Of a DNA stretch of 6,238 nucleotides, positions 1 through 5,749 are shown piece after piece; position 1 is the first letter of the stretch, and each line of letters starts with the position of its first letter. The notes beneath the pieces were generated by a model. It made no database searches. It was not told where the DNA came from and saw only the letters and a list, made by a program, of their open reading frames with translations. Made by a program: the position numbers and the translations under genes. The DNA comes from Pseudomonadota bacterium. Its GTDB lineage: Bacteria; Pseudomonadota; Gammaproteobacteria; Pseudomonadales; Azotimanducaceae. The DNA lies in contig JAQCAK010000127.1 in NCBI GenBank assembly GCA_027621895.1, forward strand, positions 1 through 6,238. The letters are read 5' to 3'.

Positions 1-2239
1 CAAAACTGGCAGCGGCATCACGGAGTGCACACCAGACTGACAGGGCAAGCATCAGGGGTGGCTCACCCACGGCCTTGGAACGATAGACCGTACCTTCCCG
101 GTTCGCCTCATCATACAGGGCGACCCGAAAATGCTCGGGGACATCATATGCCGTTGGTATCTTGTAGTTGGCCGGGCTGTTGGAAACAAGACGTCCCGCG
201 TCGTCCCAGCGCAGGTCTTCCGTGGTCAGCCACCCCATGCCCTGGACAAACCCACCCTCGATCTGGCCGATATCAATGGCAGGGTTGAGACTGGTTCCCA
301 CGTCATGGAGCACATCCACGCGGGAGACTCGATATTCTCCTGTCATCCCGTCAACCAGCACCTCCGCCAGGGCCGCACCATTGGCAAAATAGAAAAAAGG
401 ATGCCCCTGCCCCGCTTCCTTGTCGAAGTGAACTTTAGGTGTCTTGTAAAAGCCGGTTGCTGAAAGCTGCACACGATTCATGTAAGCCGATTTCACGACA
501 TCGTCGAAGGGCAGCAGCTGATCACCCACGGCGACCTGGTCACCGGCAATCTGTACCTGATCTGCTTCGACCCCGAACTCGCCCGCGATAAACTCACAGA
601 GTCGATTTTTTATCTTGAGCGCCGCCTGCCTGGCCGCCATGCCGTTAAGGTCGGTGCCACTTGATGCCGCGGTGGGAGACGTGTTGGGCACCTTGTCAGT
701 CCGGGTCGATGATACCAGGACCCGCTGGTGACTCACGCCAAGGGTATCCGCGACGATCTGGGCGATCTTGGTGTACAGCCCCTGTCCCATCTCTGTGCCA
801 CCATGGCTCACCTGAATGCTGCCGTCCGTATAGACATGCAACAGGGCACCCGCCTGGTTCAGGTGGGTCGCAGTGAATGAAATACCGAACTTGACCGGCG
901 TCAGGGCCAGGCCTTTCCTGAGATGTTCCTGTTCAGCATTGAAAGCCGCTACCTGCTGGCGCCGCTCCCGGTAGCCAGTATCCCGGGCAAGCTGCTCCAT
1001 CATGTCCCGCAGCATGTGCTGTTCAATGATCTGGCCGTAGGGTGTGGTATCACGTCCCTCGGCGTAAAGATTCAACAGCCGGACATCCAGGGGATCTTTC
1101 TGCACGGCCCGGGCAATATCATCCATCATCGATTCCGCGGCAATCATGCCCTTGGGACCACCGAAACCGCGGAACGCCGTATTCGATACCGTGTGGGTGC
1201 GGCAGCGATATCCATTGATGGTCACGCTCGGGTAATAGTAGGCATTGTCCGCGTGAAACATGGCGCGATCGACGATACCTTCAGACAGGTCTGCGGTGCA
1301 GCCACAGAGCCCGGCCAGTTCCATCTCTACACCGGTCAGCAGGCCTTCTTCATCAAAGCCTGCCCGATACCGGTTCCAGAAATCATGCCGTTTGCCGGTC
1401 TGGACCATGTCATCGCGGCGCGGCATGCGGTACTTGACCGGCCGTCCTGTGCGGGAAGCAAACAGGCTGGCCAGGCAGGCAAGCGCGGCGGCCTGGGATT
1501 CCTTGCCACCAAAACCGCCACCCATTCGCCGCACCTCGGCCTGAACCCGATGGATATCGACCCCCAGGACCGATGCCACCAGTTTCTGAACCTCGGTGGG
1601 ATGCTGTGAGGAGGCAATCACGTGCATGGTATCGGCCTCCCCTGGCAACGCCAGGGCCACCTGCCCTTCCAGGTAAAAATGTTCCTGGCCACGAACATAC
1701 TGCTCGCCACTGAGCTGCCGCGGCGCGGCATCAATCGCCACCGCGACATCGCCCCGGCGGAATGTTCGCGTCGGCAGGACGAAGGCTTCCGCTGCCATAG
1801 CATCCTGGGGTGTCAATACGGCAGGCAGGGGCGCTATCTCAATCCTCGCCAGCTGGCAGGCCTGTCTCGCCGCATCCAGACTCACCGCGGCAACGGCAAA
1901 CAGCGGTTGCCCCACGTAATTCACCTCCGACTCTGCCAGCAACAGATCGCCGGAATAGATGGGACTGATATCCGGGTCGCCGGGAATGTCCGCGTGAGTC
2001 ACCACATCGACCACACCCTCGGCAGCACGGACGGCATCAAGGTCCATTGACAGAATGCGGCCGTGTGCAACCGTCGATTGACCGGTCACGACATGCAGCA
2101 ACCCGGCAGGTTCAGCAATATCATCGACATAGATCGCGCGACCGGTGACATGCAACGGCGCTGACTCGTGGGGTGTTTCCTGACCTACCACAGGGTCAGC
2201 GTTCCTGGGTTCCCGGGTCGACGGGTCAATTTTACGCAC
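1..2239 (-). CDS. xdhB: Xanthine dehydrogenase, molybdopterin-binding subunit (3' end beyond window)
   Basis: Catalytic subunit of bacterial xanthine dehydrogenase: hydroxylates hypoxanthine to xanthine and xanthine to urate at a molybdenum cofactor, passing electrons to XdhA. I translated the whole minus-strand frame: 746 codons, no stop, running off the left edge. The family is usually about 770-790 aa, so only a short C-terminus is missing. Aligned from memory with bovine xanthine oxidase, pocket residues are present: Q212 (Q767), GGFGGKE with E247 (E802), R325 (R880), NTAFRGFGG with R357 and F359 (R912, F914), F455 in FGISFT (F1009), and the catalytic base E726 in KAVGEPPL (E1261). HGGTEMGQG and the NPAIDIGQIEGGFVQG stretch also match. 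One oddity is Lys363 after FRGFGGP, where Gln is usual. The start is GTG at 2239: a good GGAGG precedes it and an in-frame TAG lies at 2248-2246. It overlaps xdhA by 8 bp, implying one operon and coupled translation. xdhC, the cofactor-insertion factor, would be the expected next gene but is not visible. Confidence 0.97.
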   Translation of the reverse strand, partial: MRKIDPSTREPRNADPVVGQETPHESAPLHVTGRAIYVDDIAEPAGLLHVVTGQSTVAHGRILSMDLDAVRAAEGVVDVVTHADIPGDPDISPIYSGDLLLAESEVNYVGQPLFAVAAVSLDAARQACQLARIEIAPLPAVLTPQDAMAAEAFVLPTRTFRRGDVAVAIDAAPRQLSGEQYVRGQEHFYLEGQVALALPGEADTMHVIASSQHPTEVQKLVASVLGVDIHRVQAEVRRMGGGFGGKESQAAALACLASLFASRTGRPVKYRMPRRDDMVQTGKRHDFWNRYRAGFDEEGLLTGVEMELAGLCGCTADLSEGIVDRAMFHADNAYYYPSVTINGYRCRTHTVSNTAFRGFGGPKGMIAAESMMDDIARAVQKDPLDVRLLNLYAEGRDTTPYGQIIEQHMLRDMMEQLARDTGYRERRQQVAAFNAEQEHLRKGLALTPVKFGISFTATHLNQAGALLHVYTDGSIQVSHGGTEMGQGLYTKIAQIVADTLGVSHQRVLVSSTRTDKVPNTSPTAASSGTDLNGMAARQAALKIKNRLCEFIAGEFGVEADQVQIAGDQVAVGDQLLPFDDVVKSAYMNRVQLSATGFYKTPKVHFDKEAGQGHPFFYFANGAALAEVLVDGMTGEYRVSRVDVLHDVGTSLNPAIDIGQIEGGFVQGMGWLTTEDLRWDDAGRLVSNSPANYKIPTAYDVPEHFRVALYDEANREGTVYRSKAVGEPPLMLALSVWCALRDAAASF

Positions 2240-3656
2240 CTGGATCTACCTCCATGACCGTCGGTAACCGGGTCCCGGCGGCCTCTCCGAGCGCACGGGT
2301 CAACATGGCGCCTGCCATGGCAGCACGATAAGCCGCTGATGCCCTGACATCGGTTAACGGCGTCATTAAACCGTCAAGCTGTTCAATAGCCTGCGACAGC
2401 ACCTGCTCGTCATCTGGCGCGGCACCCTCCAGCAGGGATTCCAACTCGCGCAGGCGAACCGGGGTGGCCGCCATGCCACCAAATGCGACCCGTGCCTGAC
2501 TGATTTGCCCCCCATCCAGTTTGAATCGGAAAGCCCCCATCACGGACGAGATATCGTCCTCGATCCGCTTGGATGACTTGTAAAACCTGTGGAAGTCCTG
2601 CATGGCACCAAACGGAATGTGGATACGGGCAATATATTCGTCCTGCGCCAGCAGCGTTTTACGATAGTCCAGGTAGAAGTCGTCTATGCTCACGACACGG
2701 GATGCACCCGCAGCTGACACGAGTTCAAGCCTGGCATCCCAGGCAATCAGGGCTGGCGGCATGTCCGCAATCGGCGAACCATTCGCCAGGTTGCCACCGG
2801 GCGTGCCGCTGTTTCTGATCTGGCGCGAACCCAGGCGCTGCAACAGGTCGAACATGGGGCTTGAGCGATCGACAAACCAGTCTTCCAGCAGGGTGTAGGG
2901 GACACCCGCGCCGATAACGAGCGTCTCCCCGGTCTCCTCGATGCGGTTCAGTTCTGCAACACGCCCCAGGCAGATCAATTCGGGCAGATGGCGATACAGC
3001 TGGGTCACCTCAAGCATCAGATCGGTACCGCCGCCGATCAGGCGAGCATCGGGGTATTGCTGCATCGTTCGCTGCAACTCGTCTTCTGAGATTGGCAGAT
3101 GCACGCCGCCCCGATCATGGGCCGGGGAAGACTCACCCATCATGTCAAAGACAGCCGCGTCGTGCAGCCGCGCCGTGCGCGGCGCCTGCAGCGCGCGAAG
3201 ACCGGCATCGACGATGGGTCGGTATCCGGTACAGCGACAGAGGTTACCGGAGATTCCCTGCAGAACCTGTTCTCTCTGATCGCTCCCGACGCTGTTGTTC
3301 TCTACAAGCGCCGCCAGTGACATGACGAAGCCCGGGGTACAGAACCCGCACTGGGAACCATGACAGTCCACCATGGCCTGCTGGGCTGGATGCAGTTGAT
3401 CAGCTTCTGCCAGTCCTTCAACAGTGACAACATGCTCACCCGCGAACTGACCGACTGGCGCAATACAGGCATTAACCGTTCGATAGCGGATACCATCAGT
3501 ATCCGGCGTCCCCACCATCACCGTACAGGCGCCACAGTCACCCGAGGCACAACCTTCCTTGGTGCCGGTGAGCCCGTTGCCGCGGAGGTAGTTGAGCAGC
3601 GTCGTATCTGCCGGCACATCGACATCATGTACCTGTTGATTGATGAGCAGTTTCAA
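2232..3656 (-). CDS. xdhA: Xanthine dehydrogenase small subunit (2Fe-2S and FAD domains)
   Basis: Electron-transfer subunit of the XdhAB enzyme: carries electrons from the Moco site in XdhB through two 2Fe-2S clusters to FAD and then to NAD+. It is 474 aa, normal for bacterial XdhA. Residues 1-90 are a plant-type ferredoxin domain with C36, C41, C44 (GCASGDCGAC) and C64. Residues 95-155 are the helical second-cluster domain with C103 and C106 (CGFC) and C140 and C142 (CRC). From about 190 is the FAD domain, with LIGGGTDLML (207-216) and SGTPGGNLANGSPIADMPP (283-301), followed by the C-terminal domain from about 365 (RIEDDISSVMGAF). The start is TTG at 3656. No ATG or GTG lies in frame between it and the TAA upstream, and the next methionine is 47, inside the cluster domain, so a later start would destroy the protein. 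There is no clear Shine-Dalgarno. The N-terminus aligns without excess with other XdhA proteins. It is the first gene of the operon, divergent from the regulator gene. Confidence 0.97.
   Translation of the reverse strand: MKLLINQQVHDVDVPADTTLLNYLRGNGLTGTKEGCASGDCGACTVMVGTPDTDGIRYRTVNACIAPVGQFAGEHVVTVEGLAEADQLHPAQQAMVDCHGSQCGFCTPGFVMSLAALVENNSVGSDQREQVLQGISGNLCRCTGYRPIVDAGLRALQAPRTARLHDAAVFDMMGESSPAHDRGGVHLPISEDELQRTMQQYPDARLIGGGTDLMLEVTQLYRHLPELICLGRVAELNRIEETGETLVIGAGVPYTLLEDWFVDRSSPMFDLLQRLGSRQIRNSGTPGGNLANGSPIADMPPALIAWDARLELVSAAGASRVVSIDDFYLDYRKTLLAQDEYIARIHIPFGAMQDFHRFYKSSKRIEDDISSVMGAFRFKLDGGQISQARVAFGGMAATPVRLRELESLLEGAAPDDEQVLSQAIEQLDGLMTPLTDVRASAAYRAAMAGAMLTRALGEAAGTRLPTVMEVDPGA
2249..2253 (-). 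promoter_or_regulatory. Ribosome binding site of xdhB
   Basis: GGAGG on the minus strand, 9 nt before the GTG at 2239 and inside the last codons of xdhA. It is the strongest Shine-Dalgarno sequence noticed in the window. Together with the in-frame stop at 2248-2246 it fixes the non-ATG start of xdhB. Confidence 0.8.
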
Positions 3657-3667
3657 GAGTTGACCAT
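3653..3667 (-). other. Four-codon mini-ORF overlapping the xdhA start
   Basis: On the minus strand ATGGTCAACTCTTGA encodes M-V-N-S and stops; its TGA shares TTGA with the TTG start of xdhA. Such a 4-bp stop/start overlap allows termination-reinitiation. No Shine-Dalgarno precedes this ATG, so translation of the mini-ORF is only a possibility. The frame is also open far upstream, antisense to the regulator, but that part is not credible as a gene. Confidence 0.25.
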
Positions 3668-3675
3668 TTGGACAG
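3660..3675. promoter_or_regulatory. RutR-type operator
   Basis: TTGACCATTTGGACAG closely resembles the known E. coli RutR consensus TTGACCA-nn-TGGTCAA. The left arm is perfect (7/7), the right arm matches 5/7, and the 2-bp spacer is as in RutR sites. It lies between the divergent xdhA gene and a RutR-like gene. Its left half coincides with the -35 box of the regulator promoter, which suggests autorepression. Its edge is 3 bp upstream of the xdhA start codon, so a bound protein would also block xdhA initiation or elongation. Binding is inferred. Confidence 0.65.
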
Positions 3676-3689
3676 ATTTTGCAGATAAT
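3660..3689 (+). promoter_or_regulatory. Sigma70-type promoter of the regulator-deaminase operon
   Basis: TTGACC at 3660-3665 (5/6 to the -35 consensus) and GATAAT at 3684-3689 (5/6 to the -10 consensus) are separated by 18 bp. Transcription would start near 3696, leaving a leader of about 40 nt before the GTG at 3737. The -35 box lies inside the operator. Confidence 0.6.
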
Positions 3690-3702
3690 TTAGCGCAATC
3701 AA
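3674..3702 (-). promoter_or_regulatory. Weak candidate xdhA promoter
   Basis: On the minus strand TTGATT at 3702-3697 could be a -35 box, but about 17 bp downstream only a poor -10 (AAATCT, 3679-3674) is present. If used, RNA would start near the operator, leaving a very short leader. The AT-rich TAAATTATCT just upstream is an alternative -10 region without a good -35. xdhA must have a promoter in or beyond this gap, but its position is not settled; an activator-dependent or upstream promoter inside the regulator gene is possible. Confidence 0.2.
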
Positions 3703-3719
3703 CGCCTCGAAGAAAGCAC

Positions 3720-3740
3720 ATGAAGCAGAACGGCACGTGA
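3720..3740 (+). other. Six-codon mini-ORF overlapping the regulator start
   Basis: ATG at 3720 opens a frame coding M-K-Q-N-G-T that ends in TGA at 3738-3740, sharing GTGA with the GTG start of the TetR gene. A purine-rich GAAGAAAG lies a few bases before this ATG and could serve as a weak ribosome site. It could couple translation to the regulator; expression is unproven. Confidence 0.3.
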
Positions 3741-4375
3741 AGAAGGCCGAACCGGCAAGACCCAGAGACAAACACCTGGTGACCATCCTGATGGCTGCCG
3801 AGGAAGAGTTTGCAAGGCACGGACTCAAGGGAGCCCGCATGCAGGCGATCGCTGACCGCGCCGGTCTGCCAAAGGCGAATGTCCACTACTATTTCCGCAA
3901 CAAAAACCGCCTGTACCTGGCTGTGCTGAACAACATCATGACCACCTGGAACGATTTCTTCCGTGGCGTCACCGTGGAAGATGATCCTGCCGTGGCGCTG
4001 GATACCTTCATCCGGCAGAAGGTGCGATTGTCGTTCCAGCAGCCCACCGCGTCCCGGCTGTTCGCCAACGAGATCATCCAGGGGGCGCCCTATCTCTCTG
4101 AATACCTGCGGGAGGTGATGCGCCCATGGGTCGATGAGCGTGCCAGGATCATCACTGGCTGGATTGACGCCGGGAAAATGCCGGCCACCGACCCGGTGTT
4201 ACTGATCTTCATGATATGGGCGACCACACAGCATTACGCCGATTTTCAGGCGCAGATCCTCGGCATCATGGACAGGGACACTTACGACGAGCAGTTGATG
4301 GAAGAGGTCAGCGAGTTTGTCAGTGCTACTATTCTGACCGGTATCGGCCTCACGCCCGTCAGACCAGACCGGTAA
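3737..4375 (+). CDS. TetR-family repressor, RutR-like
   Basis: One-component DNA-binding regulator, 212 aa, usual for the family. Residues 11-60 form the TetR N-terminal domain, with the helix-turn-helix at about 35-54 (AIADRAGLPKANVHYYF). The C-terminal ligand domain is RutR-like: PTASRLFANEIIQGAP (103-118) and LIFMIWATTQHYADF (156-170) nearly repeat the corresponding E. coli RutR segments as I recall them, and W71 aligns with RutR W77. RutR senses uracil/thymine and also controls purine genes. Here the neighbours make a purine such as xanthine, hypoxanthine or urate a plausible effector, but that is inference. The start chosen is GTG at 3737; the ATG at 3720 is in another frame and stops at once, and no ATG lies in frame upstream. 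The Shine-Dalgarno is weak. It is divergent from xdhA and 24 bp upstream of the deaminase, with which it is probably co-transcribed. It likely represses itself through the operator over its -35 box. Confidence 0.92.
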   Translation: MKKAEPARPRDKHLVTILMAAEEEFARHGLKGARMQAIADRAGLPKANVHYYFRNKNRLYLAVLNNIMTTWNDFFRGVTVEDDPAVALDTFIRQKVRLSFQQPTASRLFANEIIQGAPYLSEYLREVMRPWVDERARIITGWIDAGKMPATDPVLLIFMIWATTQHYADFQAQILGIMDRDTYDEQLMEEVSEFVSATILTGIGLTPVRPDR

Positions 4376-4399
4376 AAGCGCTTCAAGAGTAACTGAACA

Positions 4400-5749
4400 A
4401 TGAACTTATGGATCAAGCACCCGGCCGCCGTGTGGACGGGCAACGACGAGGCCGCACCCGGTGGCGTCGTGATTTCCGGATCGACAATCCTTGAATTGGT
4501 GACAGGCAGCGAGCCAGAATCCGCCTGGGATACAACACTTGATGCCTCGGACTGCGTCCTGCTGCCCGGCCTGATCAATTGCCATCACCATTTTTACCAG
4601 ACGCTGACCCGCGCGGTACCCGCAGCCCTCAACAAGGAACTGTTTGACTGGCTCGTCAGCCTGTACCCGATCTGGGCAAACCTGGACGAGGAATCCATTG
4701 TCGCATCAACAGAAACGGCACTGTGCGAACTGATGCTCTCCGGTTGTACCACAACCACAGATCACCACTATGTATTCCCTTCCCGGTTGAACCACGCGAT
4801 TGACCTGCAGGCCGAGGTGGCCAAACGCCTGGGCATTCGCGCGATACTGACCCGGGGCTCCATGAGCCTGGGCCAGGATCAGGGCGGCCTGCCGCCGGCC
4901 AGTGTTGTACAGCGGGAAGATGCCATACTTAAGGACAGTGAACGGCTGGTCAAGGCCTATCACCAGACCGGTGACGGGGCCATGCTGCAGATTGCCCTGG
5001 CACCCTGTTCCCCCTTCTCTGTCACTGAAGCCCTGATGCGTGATACGGCCATCCTGGCGAGGCAGCATGGCGTCCTGCTGCATACCCACCTGGCAGAAAC
5101 CGGGGATGAAAACGACTTCTGCCTGGAAACGTTTGGCTGCCGGCCGCTCGATTATCTCGACAGGGTTGGCTGGCTGGCGGATGATGCCTGGCTCGCCCAC
5201 GGCATTCATTTTACGGACGATGAAATCCGGCGAATGGGCCAGGCCGGCATCGCGGTTTCCCACTGCCCCTCCTCCAACATGATCCTGGCTTCAGGCATCT
5301 GCCGAACAAAAGAGCTCATCGCCAGCGGGGTACACGTTGGACTCGGGGTCGATGGCTCCGCGTCCAACGACGCATCCAACATGATGCAGGAGGTCCGCCA
5401 GGCTTTCCTGTTACAACGACTGCGTTATGGGGCAGCCGGGTTCAGCCATGAGGATGCGCTGTCCCTGGCAACAACCGGCGGCGCGGCACTGTTCCGGCGC
5501 AAGGATATCGGGGAACTGGCGGTTGGCAGGCAGGCTGATCTTGCACTGTTCAGCCTGGACGCATTACGATTTGCCGGCGGCAGCGACCCTGTCGCATCCC
5601 TTGTAACCTGTGGTGCCCACCGGGCAGAACACGTGATGATTGCGGGTGAATGGCGAGTGACCCGCGGGGAACTGACCCACGTGGATCTTGCAGCCGTTAA
5701 AGCGAGGCAGCGCTCTGCCGCGGCCTCACTCCTCCATCGGCTGGGGTAA
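4400..5749 (+). CDS. 8-oxoguanine deaminase (amidohydrolase superfamily)
   Basis: Cytosolic metal-dependent hydrolase of the ATZ/TRZ branch, 449 aa, full length. The best match from memory is the 8-oxoguanine deaminase group typified by Pseudomonas aeruginosa Pa0142, which converts 8-oxoguanine to urate and ammonia. Metal site: H62-x-H64 (LPGLINCHHHFYQTLTRA), H230 with E233 (HTHLAE), H267 (LAHG) and D318 (GLGVDGSASND). TTTTDHHYVFP (117-127) is a further subgroup hallmark. A beta-sandwich flanks the barrel at both ends (about 1-55 and 365-425; ADLALFSLD at 379-387). All catalytic positions are intact. The ATG at 4400 fits the usual N-terminus (MNLWIKHP) and has a weak AAGAG 10 nt upstream. It follows the regulator by 24 bp, so the two likely form one operon. 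Its 3' end overlaps the convergent NUP gene by 24 bp. Related groups deaminate guanine or hydrolyse triazines; guanine deaminase is less likely by motif. The purine neighbours support the assignment, but substrate choice within this superfamily cannot be proven from sequence. Confidence 0.88.
   Translation: MNLWIKHPAAVWTGNDEAAPGGVVISGSTILELVTGSEPESAWDTTLDASDCVLLPGLINCHHHFYQTLTRAVPAALNKELFDWLVSLYPIWANLDEESIVASTETALCELMLSGCTTTTDHHYVFPSRLNHAIDLQAEVAKRLGIRAILTRGSMSLGQDQGGLPPASVVQREDAILKDSERLVKAYHQTGDGAMLQIALAPCSPFSVTEALMRDTAILARQHGVLLHTHLAETGDENDFCLETFGCRPLDYLDRVGWLADDAWLAHGIHFTDDEIRRMGQAGIAVSHCPSSNMILASGICRTKELIASGVHVGLGVDGSASNDASNMMQEVRQAFLLQRLRYGAAGFSHEDALSLATTGGAALFRRKDIGELAVGRQADLALFSLDALRFAGGSDPVASLVTCGAHRAEHVMIAGEWRVTRGELTHVDLAAVKARQRSAAASLLHRLG

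Noticed and set aside
923..1609. Plus-strand open frame of 228 codons
   Set aside because: It is exactly antisense to xdhB, which carries unmistakable motifs over the same bases. The plus-strand translation has no recognisable domain and is a by-product of GC-rich codon use.
1622..2050. Plus-strand open frame of 142 codons
   Set aside because: Antisense to the N-terminal part of xdhB, with no family features.
3360..3740. Plus-strand open frame of 126 codons ending at the regulator start
   Set aside because: Most of it is antisense to the xdhA ferredoxin domain. Only its last six codons from the ATG at 3720 are kept, as a possible leader mini-ORF.
4376..4399. AAGCGCTT palindrome in the regulator-deaminase gap as a terminator or operator
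   Set aside because: Only 8 bp with no loop and no T-run; too short to mean anything, and the 24-bp spacing suggests co-transcription.
4706..5263. Minus-strand open frame of 185 codons
   Set aside because: Antisense to the catalytic core of the deaminase, with no recognisable protein motifs.
4400..5749. Atrazine/hydroxyatrazine hydrolase (AtzB/TrzN-like) assignment for the amidohydrolase
   Set aside because: These are superfamily relatives and databases often carry such names, but the INCHHHFYQTLTRA and TTDHHYVFP motifs and the purine neighbours fit 8-oxoguanine deaminase better.
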